A stretch of DNA of 64,000 nt. It comes from Bacteroidales bacterium (GTDB lineage: Bacteria; Bacteroidota; Bacteroidia; Bacteroidales; VadinHA17). The DNA lies in NCBI GenBank assembly GCA_016715075.1, contig JADKBK010000002.1, forward strand, positions 248,001-312,000, given 5' to 3'. Positions 1 through 8,697 of the stretch are shown piece after piece; the stretch's first letter is position 1, and each line of letters starts with the position of its first letter. The notes beneath the pieces were generated by a model that saw only the letters and a program-made list of their open reading frames with translations, made no database searches and was not told the DNA's origin. A program made the translations under genes and the position numbers.

Positions 1-1040
1 GTTCCATCTGCAATAGACCGTTTTACAACTTCCCTGAACTTATCACCCGGCATGTATTCAATATCTGCTATTTCAATATTGCCAAACAGCACCAACTGCT
101 TCCCATAACTGTTCCTTAAGTCTTTCAGCTCCACATCGCCATGAGGCGGAGGCTCAATGGGGTCTATTCCATCAGCTCCCATTCCAACAATGTAATCGAG
201 GACATTCTTTATACGGCCGTGAGTATGGATGCGGACAATTCCGCCATACTGCCTGATCTGACTCACCATCGGGCCGGTATACCTTACAACATATTCATTG
301 AACAGGTCAGGCGGAAGAAATGGTTCAGTAACAGCCTCAGGGCCATATATCCGCCATAATCTTCCCTGGAATTCTTTTGCTGTCTTTTCAGTTCGCTTAT
401 AGATATAACGGGCATGTTTTTCAAGCAGGCGATGAAAAAGCTTATTCTCAGTATATGCAAATACTGTAAAATCCTCCATATTGAAGAGTGAGAATACAGC
501 AGCAATAGGATCCTCGGTATCAACCATAACAATACCTCTGTCTCCAATCAGCTTTTCCTGTTCTTCCAAATGCCTGATATTGATATCTTCCTCAAAAATT
601 TCATCCGGAAGTTCCAGAAACAGATTTGCATCGTCCGTATTTTTCAGGAGATATTCCAGTGTCCAGACAGTATCGAGGTTTTTGTCACGACGCGATAGGG
701 TAGTTAATTTTCTGTTTCCGATTTTATAAGTAAGATGTGTAAACCGGCTATCGCCTTCTTCCCATACTTTCTCCTCAACGAACTGCTTCCTTATCGTTGC
801 ATTGTCACTTCCGGCCCAGGCTAAATGTGACTGGGCTCTTACCGGACTTACCATTCTGATTATATCAGTGTGGTGTTCAGCCAGATCAAGTAATGGCTGC
901 CATGAAGGGGAATTATAAATATTATATTTGTCAGGGTCCAGAGGATTAATCAGAAAACCTCCTATTTCGTAAAAATTCACTGGCGGATGATCAACTGGTT
1001 CACCCCTCAGGGTTGCCGTTAAGCGTTCACGTCCTGTCAT
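1..1040 (-). CDS. Uroporphyrinogen decarboxylase (URO-D)/MtaA-like protein, 3' end cut by window edge
   Basis: The reading frame is open from an ATG at 1040 to the window edge, giving 346 residues with no stop. It begins MTGRERLTATLRGEPVDHPP, the usual opening of the URO-D/MtaA/CmuA superfamily. Near the visible end it carries HTHGRIKNVLDYI, then GADGIDPIEPPPHGD, the family signature before the last barrel strands. Members are either heme-pathway decarboxylases or corrinoid/CoM-type methyltransferases. The N-terminal half is divergent and there is no heme gene nearby, so a methyltransferase-like or sugar-linked role is more likely than HemE (inference). It lies 29 bp downstream of the deacetylase-like gene on the same strand, probably in the same transcript. 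The C-terminus is missing. Confidence 0.8.
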   Translation of the reverse strand, partial: MTGRERLTATLRGEPVDHPPVNFYEIGGFLINPLDPDKYNIYNSPSWQPLLDLAEHHTDIIRMVSPVRAQSHLAWAGSDNATIRKQFVEEKVWEEGDSRFTHLTYKIGNRKLTTLSRRDKNLDTVWTLEYLLKNTDDANLFLELPDEIFEEDINIRHLEEQEKLIGDRGIVMVDTEDPIAAVFSLFNMEDFTVFAYTENKLFHRLLEKHARYIYKRTEKTAKEFQGRLWRIYGPEAVTEPFLPPDLFNEYVVRYTGPMVSQIRQYGGIVRIHTHGRIKNVLDYIVGMGADGIDPIEPPPHGDVELKDLRNSYGKQLVLFGNIEIADIEYMPGDKFREVVKRSIADG

Positions 1041-1069
1041 TTGTACCAAATTGTTTTTAACTTAATTAC

Positions 1070-2248
1070 TCAGAAAACGCACTCTTCAAGGAAAGCAGGT
1101 TCGTATCCGTTATCAGCAGCCCATTTGACAGCAGTCAGTATTTTTTGCCTGTAATCGGGCTGGTATCCCGGATAGGAAGGGTAAAAGTACTGTTCATGTG
1201 TCAAAAGATCAACATATGCAGACATATGGGGATCTTTCTTCAGATCATTAAGGAATGGAACTATCTCTTCAAGTTCGTGAGTATCGATAATTATTGAACA
1301 CCGGATAAAAATAATTCCTTCCTTGTTATCTCTCCATATAAGCCTTTTATTTATATGTCTTCTTTTTTCAACATCAAGGTAAAATGAGCATGGGGGAAGA
1401 TCATTATCTACATTGAAATCGCATGGTAAGCATTTAAATCCGGAATCTCGCAATGCACGGCAGCCTTCAACTGTTGCTTCACCCCAGTGAAGTGTAGTCA
1501 CAGGACCAGTAATTTCTTCCCCGGCAAACCTTCGGACCTGATTCATAACCAGATCACAGTCATGCTTTTACTTTTCATAACCTGCATTTTTATACGGCAT
1601 GTCCGGATCATTGGCCAATGCATGGAAGCTCAACCTGAGCCAATCTGAATTTGCCTTCCATTCACTTTTATATTTATCTGTCAATTGTGATATATTGAAC
1701 CCCTCGGTTTCATAATAAATATTGAGATGAATTTTTGTCCCATAGGTGCCATGTACCTGCTTTAGGAAACCCAGGTAAGGGTTTTCAAATATTGATTTAT
1801 ATTTATGGGAATTAACCGAAAGATCTTTAAGGAACCAGATATTATCATCAAGAGATAGCCTGTATTTATTTGAAAAGCCTTTTAGCCGGAATACTTTAAT
1901 ATTCTCTTTATATCCATTTTTATCTTCAGTCAGTTCGATTATATTTTCATAATTTTTCAGTCTCACTTCGGCCTTGTAGCGTCCCTCAATATAATTAGCC
2001 TTCAATCCGTTAACTTTTATAATGCTTCCTTCGGGAGCTGAGATGATCACATCAGTGATCAGGCTTCCTTCAGATATATTGCCGTCATATTCACATAACA
2101 TGTCACCGTCAACAGGGCTGATGAATTTAATCTGATTACCGGAATTCGGGGACAATTGTTGAGCCCGGGAAGGTATTAAAAGTGATCCATTCAGTGAAAG
2201 GCCGGCGATTCCGGTCAGTTTAATAAATTCCCTTCGGCTCTTTTTCAT
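1070..2248 (-). pseudogene. Tat-exported deacetylase-like protein interrupted by one in-frame stop
   Basis: Two open stretches lie in one frame: 226 codons from ATG 2248 down to a TAA at 1568-1570, then continuing to a stop at 1070. Reading through TAA gives about 392 residues with no frame change (GYEK, stop, KHDCDLVMNQVRRFAG). The N-terminus, SRREFIKLTGIAG, is a twin-arginine signal, so the product would be folded before export. The second half carries SFHALAND and TLHWGEATVEG, reminiscent of the metal-binding His motifs of polysaccharide-deacetylase-fold proteins. That family assignment is tentative. The downstream piece alone has no export signal and half a domain, so it is unlikely to be a separate gene. 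A nonsense mutation, or a single wrong base in the sequence, explains the break best. Confidence 0.65.
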
Positions 2249-2629
2249 GTTGGTATTATATTTAAAAATAGTTTTATTATCACATACAGGTCCTTTTCAC
2301 TTTTTCAGTATACCCTTAATATTATTTATAGATATCATGGCTGGATTCATCCTTATCGAAAACTGCTACAGAAAAAAATATAATTGAACTTGTTTCAGAG
2401 AGTAAAAATTTTCAAAGTCCGCATTTTGGATTTTTATAAAGATAATAAAATTGATTTTGAGATTTCTCAATTTCGGGATCACAACATGACCGGTTTTAAC
2501 CAAATTTGACCATACAGGAATAGCTCAGCGTACATGGCTAAGCAGCATGTATTTATAATTGGATTTAAATTACCTGAATATCTCTGCCGGAAGTGTCCGG
2601 GAGAACAGGTTTATCAATATCAGCTATTC
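2249..2629. other. Intergenic region, 381 bp, nothing recognised
   Basis: This AT-rich gap lies between the Tat-signal gene and the end of kup. I see no tRNA, no strong hairpin with a T-run and no credible ORF. The 70-codon plus-strand ORF that overlaps the 3' end of kup lacks any recognisable features. It presumably holds the promoter of the minus-strand gene starting at 2248. Confidence 0.4.
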
Positions 2630-4588
2630 TCAATCAGCTGTTTTTAACCTGTTGATCCTCTCAAAATCATGCTGGACAATGGTAATTGGAACTTTCTCTT
2701 CAATTGTATTTGTTGAATCAAGCTGCAGGGCTTTTACATCGGAGATGCATATAAGCCTGGAAATCCTGTGAAGGAAAAGAGTTATGTTCTCAAGATTTGA
2801 AAGTTTATAATCCTGAAGCATCACCCTGTCAATAAGAATAAATTTAAAATCCGCAGGGAGTGATCTTTTCCTGATAGTTTCATAGCCGCTTTCAAGCTTT
2901 ATTTCACCGGACTTTGTAAGATCCTCAAGGACTTCTCTGAAATAGAGGTTTGTTTTAGGTTCAACTTTAAAACCCAGGTAAAAGTCAATCCTGACTAATA
3001 CTTCAGGTATTATATGCGTTACCTTATATTCGAATGTGTCAGGGTCATCAGTGATATCAACATGCAGGAACCAGTAAGTTTTTGCCCGTTTAGGTAATTT
3101 CCGGAAGATCGAGTACAGTACTTTTGATTCAACCTGGTCAGGTTTGTTTGCCTTGATAATATAGACCAGGTTGGTGGCGGTTACAGGAACTGATTTATCC
3201 TTTATAAGATCCCTGAACATCTCAATATAGCTGTCAAGTTTAGAGAAAGTCACATACTTGTTTTTTAATTTTCTGCCAAAATACCAGCCATACATAATGA
3301 TGAAGAACAGTGCAGCAAGCAGTAGAGTGAACCATCCTCCATTGTTAAATTTGTGAAGGTTTGCAATAAGAAAGCTCATCTCAATTGAAAGGAAAACGGT
3401 TATTAAGAGTAGGATCAGCCTGAAGGATACTCCTTTCTGATAGAAATAATAAGTAAGGAGTAAAGTTGTCATGATCATCGTCAGTGTTATGGAGAGACCA
3501 TATGCAGCTTCCATATTTGCAGATTCCCTGAAGAAAATCACGACGAAGCTACAGGCAATCCAGAGAAACCAGTTTACATACGGCACATAAACTTGTCCTT
3601 TTAAGAATGTAGGATTCAATATTTTTACCTTTGGCCAGAAGTTAAGCGAAATTGCCTCGCTTATTAGTGTATAAGATCCGGTAATAAGTGCCTGACTGGC
3701 TATAATGGCTGCAGCTGTGGCTATAAATATTCCGACAATAAGAAACCATTCCGGCATGATTGCATAAAACGGATTGATCTCAGTGCCGGGTTCACCATTC
3801 ATTATCAGCCACGCACACTGTCCGAAATAATTCAGAAGAAGTGATGTTTTTACAAAGATCCATGAGACTCTGATATTTTTTATTCCACAATGCCCAAGAT
3901 CTGAATAGAGAGCTTCTGCTCCGGTTGTTGCAAGAAAGACAGCTCCCAGCAGGATAAATCCCCCCGGGTATTTGGTTAAAAAGAGAAGGGTGTATTCCGG
4001 ATTTATCGCTTTCAGCACTTCTGGATGTCTGACCAGTTGATTCAGGCCGAGTACTGAAAGCATAAGGAACCATACTACCATAATAGGACCGAAAGAACTG
4101 CCAACCACATTTGTCCCGTACTGTTGCATAAAGAAGAGTACAGCAAAAATCAGAAGGACAATACCTATAACAGGAATCTCCGGATTGAATAACTGTAATC
4201 CTTCAATTGATGAAGTAACAGTAATGGCAGGAGTTATAACCCCATCGGCTAATAGTGCGCTTGCACCGACCATTGTGAGTATTGCAGCCCATGTTGGTTT
4301 TTTTCTTAGTAAGGCAAATAAGGCATATATTCCGCCTTCTCCCTTGTTATCTGCCCGCATGGTTATCAGAACATATTTTATTGTAGTCTGGAGAGTAAGT
4401 GTCCAGAAAATGCAGGACATTGATCCATATATCAGGAGTTCATTAAATTCACTTCTCCCTTTCAATATAGCCTTCAAAACATAAAGCGGGCTGGTTCCAA
4501 GGTCGCCGAAAACAATACCAAGTGCAACAACCACTCCTGCCTGTGATAGTTTTTTTAAATCCAGATGTTTACCCTGCGCTTCCATCAT
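2630..4588 (-). CDS. kup: KUP-family potassium uptake protein
   Basis: This is a K+ importer of the inner membrane, usually a K+/H+ symporter. The 652-residue length fits the family (E. coli Kup has 622). Near the N-terminus is the hallmark GIVFGDLGTSPLYVLKAILK, followed by ADNKGEGGIYALFALLRKK and GVITPAITVTSSIEG. About twelve hydrophobic segments fill the first 450 residues, and the last ~190 residues form the soluble tail typical of the family. The ATG at 4588 is used; a second ATG follows directly and could also serve. It is apparently monocistronic: a strong terminator lies upstream after the next gene, and a TAnnTTTG-type -7 element lies 25 bp before the start. Confidence 0.95.
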   Translation of the reverse strand: MMEAQGKHLDLKKLSQAGVVVALGIVFGDLGTSPLYVLKAILKGRSEFNELLIYGSMSCIFWTLTLQTTIKYVLITMRADNKGEGGIYALFALLRKKPTWAAILTMVGASALLADGVITPAITVTSSIEGLQLFNPEIPVIGIVLLIFAVLFFMQQYGTNVVGSSFGPIMVVWFLMLSVLGLNQLVRHPEVLKAINPEYTLLFLTKYPGGFILLGAVFLATTGAEALYSDLGHCGIKNIRVSWIFVKTSLLLNYFGQCAWLIMNGEPGTEINPFYAIMPEWFLIVGIFIATAAAIIASQALITGSYTLISEAISLNFWPKVKILNPTFLKGQVYVPYVNWFLWIACSFVVIFFRESANMEAAYGLSITLTMIMTTLLLTYYFYQKGVSFRLILLLITVFLSIEMSFLIANLHKFNNGGWFTLLLAALFFIIMYGWYFGRKLKNKYVTFSKLDSYIEMFRDLIKDKSVPVTATNLVYIIKANKPDQVESKVLYSIFRKLPKRAKTYWFLHVDITDDPDTFEYKVTHIIPEVLVRIDFYLGFKVEPKTNLYFREVLEDLTKSGEIKLESGYETIRKRSLPADFKFILIDRVMLQDYKLSNLENITLFLHRISRLICISDVKALQLDSTNTIEEKVPITIVQHDFERINRLKTAD

Positions 4589-4613
4589 TCATTGCTCAAT
4601 AAAATGAGCCGGG

Positions 4614-4621
4614 CAAAGGTA
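4614..4621 (-). promoter_or_regulatory. Probable -7 promoter element of kup
   Basis: On the minus strand this reads TACCTTTG, matching the Bacteroidota sigma-AB -7 consensus TAnnTTTG, 25 bp upstream of the kup ATG. No clear -33 TTTG is found at the expected spacing, so the call rests on one box. Confidence 0.45.
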
Positions 4622-4800
4622 AAATTTAGGTATAAATAACATAAAAATAATGATACTGAAAGTATAAAGATTTTATAAAGATTTAAAGACCCCGATAAAT
4701 TGACGATTGCTGATCCATGGGCTTTAAAAGTTTCTTTAAGCCTGTTTTTCAATTTCTTAAAAGAAAGAATTTTTCATTATTCGGACACCGGCAACATTTA

Positions 4801-4835
4801 AAAAGCCCCCGGATACCACATCCGGGGGCTTTTTA
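4801..4835. terminator. Rho-independent terminator (bidirectional hairpin)
   Basis: A GC-rich stem (AGCCCCCGGAT paired with ATCCGGGGGCT, loop ACCAC) is flanked by A-runs on the left and T-runs on the right. It can terminate on either strand. On the minus strand it lies downstream of the 56-residue gene and upstream of kup, insulating the two. Confidence 0.85.
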
Positions 4836-4990
4836 TTGTTCTTCGGGAGAAATAATATAATTTCATTCCCGTACTAATTTTTTAATCAGTATTTGTGATT
4901 TCCTAACATCAATAAAAGGTAAGAGGTCTTCTGACAATTATGATAGAGAAATCTTGACTGATCTGATCACAGTTTAACTGCTTTGTGATT

Positions 4991-5161
4991 TTACACTGGT
5001 TTTTCAAGCTCTCTTGCCATTCTCAATGCAATTGCATCATTATCTTTTTTTGCCTGCAGATCCCTGGCACGTGAATAATCTTCCCTGCGCTTATCCACTG
5101 CTTTTAAAGCTTCCTCTTTCAAATAAGGAAAATGATCCGGTATTGTTATTTCATTTTTCAT
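4991..5161 (-). CDS. Small acidic/basic helical protein, 56 aa, unknown
   Basis: The start is taken at the ATG at 5161 (MKNEITIPDHFPYLKEE). A longer frame begins 25 codons upstream, but that extension has the odd composition of non-coding DNA and overlaps the promoter box. The product is charged, looks all-helical (many Lys, Arg, Glu, Ala) and ends RMARELEKPV. It has no signal peptide or membrane segment. I do not recognise a family. A clear terminator lies downstream, and a TATATTTG box sits only 4 nt before the ATG, suggesting a short or absent leader. Coding status is likely but not certain. Confidence 0.5.
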   Translation of the reverse strand: MKNEITIPDHFPYLKEEALKAVDKRREDYSRARDLQAKKDNDAIALRMARELEKPV

Positions 5162-5165
5162 GGCG

Positions 5166-5173
5166 CAAATATA
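5166..5173 (-). promoter_or_regulatory. -7 promoter element immediately before the 56-aa gene
   Basis: The minus strand reads TATATTTG, a full match to TAnnTTTG, ending 4 nt before the ATG at 5161. Transcription from such a box usually begins about six bases downstream, which would be at or inside the start codon. No -33 TTTG is seen. Confidence 0.4.
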
Positions 5174-5315
5174 CACTAAATAATGACCGATATTACATTT
5201 GCATGACAATAATCTCCATATTCGCCTTATAATCACGCGAATCGTATTCCGGGTTATTGTATTTACGGTTACCGGTTTTTACTTGTGAGAACTAATTGGT
5301 TCGGTATCCTGAACA

Positions 5316-5558
5316 TCACTGGCAGAGATACCATTCATCAATTTCAATAATATGCTTTAGAATGAATTGCAGACCGCAGGTTGTATCAACCTTAAAGTAA
5401 TTTGCCACAGGAGTTTCAGGATTATTTGCCCCCTGATACCATCTGTCGGTGATTTCCAGTATTTCAAACCTGTTATTATCCCAGAAAAAATACTTTGGAT
5501 ATTCACCGGCCCTGAAGCCTGAATATCCTTCTACTTTGATATTGACTGGTTTTTTCAT
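5316..5558 (-). CDS. Small conserved-looking protein, 80 aa, unknown
   Basis: The 80-residue product starts MKKPVNIKVEGYSGFRAGEY and contains YFFWDNNRFEILEITDRWYQG, a pattern that resembles small cytoplasmic proteins of the DUF6504 kind (an aromatic FxW...RY.V..I...W core). The resemblance is from memory and is only suggestive. There is no signal peptide. The ATG at 5558 begins the only sensible frame. It shares its strand with the 56-aa gene, 154 bp downstream. Its upstream side faces a dispersed repeat at 5619-5800. Confidence 0.6.
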   Translation of the reverse strand: MKKPVNIKVEGYSGFRAGEYPKYFFWDNNRFEILEITDRWYQGANNPETPVANYFKVDTTCGLQFILKHIIEIDEWYLCQ

Positions 5559-5618
5559 CTTTCATAGTTTTTTTGAGAAGATTTAAAAACTTAGACCAAT
5601 ATGATATTCCGGTATTAT

Positions 5619-5800
5619 AGCAAAGCCCCCCCCATCTAAGATATTGGAGGAACTTCAAAAATAATAACTCTTATAACCCCCGCTCGAAAATCAATTTATT
5701 TACCCCATGCCGCTTAGGCGGCAGTAAATTGATTTTCTTCGGGGTCGGGGTAAACGAGGAAAATCAATTTCCGACCATGAATGCAAAGAGTTATATAGCA
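5619..5800. repeat. Dispersed intergenic repeat, copy A
   Basis: This stretch aligns with 26461-26610. Shared blocks, in order, are GCAAAG, a CTAAGA/ATTG segment, AGGAACTT, AAAATAATAAC, ATAACC, TCGAAAATCAATTT, a GCGGCA block, TGATTTTC, GGGTCGGGG, CATGAATG and AAAGAGTT. Copy A also has internal dyads: GCCGC/GCGGC, and AAATCAATTT recurring in both orientations. It lies in the 406 bp gap before the plus-strand hydrolase gene and contains no credible gene. Confidence 0.65.
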
Positions 5801-5964
5801 AAGTTAGCAAAGTGAGAGAAGGAAGTCAAATATAATTAAGGTACTTGAAATGGACCTTTCACCCCCCTCTTATAAAAGCAATAAGTATCAAAAAAGTGCA
5901 TAGAAATATTATGTAATAGAAATGATGTTCTTTATCTTTAAGTATTAAAATCCACTGATGTATT

Positions 5965-7173
5965 ATGAAACAAGTAATATGTATTCTGCTGTTTAGTTTT
6001 GTTCAGATCTCCTTACAGTTATCAGCCCACACCCCTTTGTATGATCTGGGACAATTTTACCCTGAGGTACAGGAGTATGCCAATAACAGATCAATGTCCG
6101 GTTCATATCTGGCTAAGGATTGGCCTGAGCTTGAACAATGGAGAGTTCAGGGAAGGGCAAAAATGATGGAACTTCTGAGTTTTTCCCCCTCACCTGCACC
6201 ATTAAACCCCGAGATAACCGAAACAGTAAAAAAGGATGGTTACATACGTTATAAGGTCAGGTACAATATCACGCCGCAGCGCAAAACCGAAGCATTTCTG
6301 CTCATACCTGACGGATTGACGAAGCCCGCTCCGGCTGTTATTGCCCTTCATGACCATGGCGGGTTTTACTATTACGGTAAGGAGAAAATAACTGAGACAG
6401 AGAACCAGCCGGCAATACTGAAAGAATTTATAAATGATGCTTACGGGGGAAGAACATACGCTGATGAACTTGCACGGCATGGATTCGTTGTTCTATGTCC
6501 TGACGCCTTTTATTTTGGTTCTCAGCGAATTGAAACAAGTCTTCTGCCGGAATCGTTTTTAAGGGATTATCCTGATCTTAAATCATCAGATAAGAATAAG
6601 TCAATTGCAGCCTTCAACAATTTCTGCAATTCATATGAAAACATAATGGCCAGATATATATTCGGTTCCGGCACAACCTGGCCGGGTATACTTTTTCATG
6701 GCGACCGCGTAAGTGTTGACTATCTGCTGACCCGTCCGGAAGTCGATCCTGCCCGTATAGGTTGTATTGGTTTATCCATCGGAGGGTTCCGCAGTGCCCA
6801 TCTCTTCGGATTGGATCCCCGGATAAGCGTTTGTGTGGATGCCGGATGGATGACCTCCTATAGCAGGCAGCTTGATACTCATCTGAGACATCATACCTGG
6901 ATGATATATGTCCCGCGGCAGCTTGAATTCCTGGATTTACCAGACGTTGTATCTCTTGGTTCTCCCAAGCCTCTTATGATAATAAACTGTAAAAAAGATG
7001 GCCTTTATTCAGTGGATGCCATGAAGTCAGCTGAAGAAAAAATCGGAGCCATCTATGAAAAGATTAATGCCCCTGATCATTTTATTGCAAAGTGGTATGA
7101 TGTTCCTCACTCTTTCAACACCGGAATGCAGGATGATGCAATACAGTGGCTGGAAAAATGGCTGAAGAAATAG
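5965..7173 (+). CDS. Exported alpha/beta hydrolase (acetyl-xylan-esterase/dienelactone-hydrolase-like)
   Basis: This 402-residue protein has a signal peptide (about residues 1-21, MKQVICILLFSFVQISLQLS). The alpha/beta hydrolase core is plain: ALHDHGG near the oxyanion site, the nucleophile elbow GLSIGG with Ser271, a likely Asp345 (KKDGLYS) and His382 (VPHSF). The shape fits the esterase/dienelactone-hydrolase group often attached to polysaccharide use in Bacteroidota. The substrate cannot be read from the sequence; sugar esters are a reasonable guess. It starts at ATG 5965 and is followed after 45 bp by a lipoprotein gene in the same direction, so the two are probably cotranscribed. Confidence 0.8.
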   Translation: MKQVICILLFSFVQISLQLSAHTPLYDLGQFYPEVQEYANNRSMSGSYLAKDWPELEQWRVQGRAKMMELLSFSPSPAPLNPEITETVKKDGYIRYKVRYNITPQRKTEAFLLIPDGLTKPAPAVIALHDHGGFYYYGKEKITETENQPAILKEFINDAYGGRTYADELARHGFVVLCPDAFYFGSQRIETSLLPESFLRDYPDLKSSDKNKSIAAFNNFCNSYENIMARYIFGSGTTWPGILFHGDRVSVDYLLTRPEVDPARIGCIGLSIGGFRSAHLFGLDPRISVCVDAGWMTSYSRQLDTHLRHHTWMIYVPRQLEFLDLPDVVSLGSPKPLMIINCKKDGLYSVDAMKSAEEKIGAIYEKINAPDHFIAKWYDVPHSFNTGMQDDAIQWLEKWLKK

Positions 7174-7218
7174 ACCTGAGTTCACCTGTTTTAAGAATAA
7201 TCAAATAAGAAAAAAGTC

Positions 7219-8673
7219 ATGCTGAAAAAGAAGATCCGATGGTTTTTTGCAGCCGGGATGGTTGTAATTTCCTTTACAGGCTTTACCTCTTGCCAAAACG
7301 TCAAAAAAGATGAACCTGTTCAGCAGGAGGCAAAATTTCCTCCTGTATATTCTGTTTCCATGAACAGGATCTGCAAGGAATGGGATGGTCAATGGCAGGG
7401 TATTACTGTGGCTTCTGACGGGAATTGCTATTTTTCATCATCAACCCATTCGAAAAGTCATGGTGCCGGTTTTCACAAGTTCGATCCGCGTACATACAAG
7501 CATACTGTACTTACGGAAGACATGACGGAAATATGCGGGGAATCCTCCACTTTGTCACAACAGGGGAAGATTCACAGTCCGATAGTTGAATGTGACGGGT
7601 GGCTGTATTATACCACTCATCTCTCTAATTACTGGAAGGAAGGGATTGAGAGATATACAGGTGCACACGTTATCAGTTATGAAATGGCTACCGGTAAATT
7701 CAGGGATTTTGGAGTGGTTCGCCCAAGGTATTCCATCTACTCTGCCATAAATGTTGACCCTGTCAGGAAGAAACTGTACGTTTTTGTGGTTCCTTTTCTC
7801 GATGAGCTTGTTAAATCTGATGGCTGTCATCTTTATAGTATTGATATCGCCTCCGGAGAGAAGAAGGATCTGGGGCAGCTGACAAAGGGAGAAAAGGGCG
7901 CTTCTTTCTGGTTTTATCTTGATAATAAGGGTAATGTATGGTTTACACTCTGGAAGCTTCACTGGTTTTATGAAAATGACAGGGGTAACCTGTATGTCTA
8001 CAGACCTGACCAGGATAAGATTGAAACTTACACCGATGTTTTGCCAAAGGGGAAATTTATGGATGGAACCGAGGTCACGAATGACACCCTGCTGAAACAG
8101 CGGGCATGGGTATGGGCACAAGCCCTGCCGGGGAATGAAAAATGCCTGTTTACAATGGGCGACTGGGGAGGAGGAGACGAAAGATTATGGATTTTCGATC
8201 CATCAAAAGACATAATGAAGGGTGAGGCATTTCAGGAAGTGGCCAGCATAGGCTCAACATTTCTGCAGACCGCACTCGGCGGGAACAGGCTCTATTTTGT
8301 CCAGTTTGCTGACCCTGTTGATGAACGGAGTTTTGACTCCGAATCATACCGGGAACTTGACCCGGCTGCTGTTGGCTTTTCAGAAAAAAACCTTCATCTG
8401 AGGAGTGTTTCAATTGATCCCGATGGTGATCATTCTGTTAAAGATCATGGGAAGATTGCAGATCAGGATGGCAGGGCCGCCCGGATGATAATGTCTCTTG
8501 CAGCCGATGATAAGGGTCGTGTATATGTTTACGGAAGCTGGCATGTTAAATCTTTCAAGGAAGCTACAATGCAGTATTTGCTGTTTGACTATCCTAACGG
8601 AGATCTTTACAAACTGCAAAAGAGGGGTGAATTTTTTGCCTGCATTAATACTTCCATGGATGTTCTGAAATAA
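7219..8673 (+). CDS. Beta-propeller-like lipoprotein, unknown function
   Basis: The 484-residue product begins with a lipoprotein signal (hydrophobic stretch, then GFTSC, Cys25). The rest is a series of short beta motifs such as GKIHSPIVECDGWLYYTT and DNKGNVWFTLWKLHWF, with repeated DxxG and LYV/LYF strands, suggesting a propeller. No catalytic motif is obvious. Some propeller lipoproteins of polysaccharide loci bind or cleave uronates, but nothing here proves that. It sits 45 bp downstream of the alpha/beta hydrolase and probably shares its transcript. Its 3' end lies 24 bp from the true end of the convergent helicase gene. Confidence 0.7.
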   Translation: MLKKKIRWFFAAGMVVISFTGFTSCQNVKKDEPVQQEAKFPPVYSVSMNRICKEWDGQWQGITVASDGNCYFSSSTHSKSHGAGFHKFDPRTYKHTVLTEDMTEICGESSTLSQQGKIHSPIVECDGWLYYTTHLSNYWKEGIERYTGAHVISYEMATGKFRDFGVVRPRYSIYSAINVDPVRKKLYVFVVPFLDELVKSDGCHLYSIDIASGEKKDLGQLTKGEKGASFWFYLDNKGNVWFTLWKLHWFYENDRGNLYVYRPDQDKIETYTDVLPKGKFMDGTEVTNDTLLKQRAWVWAQALPGNEKCLFTMGDWGGGDERLWIFDPSKDIMKGEAFQEVASIGSTFLQTALGGNRLYFVQFADPVDERSFDSESYRELDPAAVGFSEKNLHLRSVSIDPDGDHSVKDHGKIADQDGRAARMIMSLAADDKGRVYVYGSWHVKSFKEATMQYLLFDYPNGDLYKLQKRGEFFACINTSMDVLK

Positions 8674-8697
8674 TAAAAGAAATAACCGCCGGGCCGG

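Noticed and set aside
1070..1546. A separate 158-residue gene after the Tat-signal gene
   Set aside because: It lies in the same frame as the upstream part, lacks an export signal, and joins it if one stop codon is read through. One broken gene is simpler.
2559..2771. 70-residue plus-strand frame overlapping the end of kup
   Set aside because: No motif or ribosome site; the overlap with kup makes it a shadow.
7555..8121. 188-residue antisense frame inside the propeller lipoprotein gene
   Set aside because: It lies wholly opposite a gene with a lipobox and clear coding pattern, and its own composition is not protein-like.
8607..8697. C-terminal tail of the helicase overlapping the lipoprotein gene
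   Set aside because: The tail has no helicase character. Restoring one C at 8787-8790 gives a natural end at 8698 and removes the overlap.
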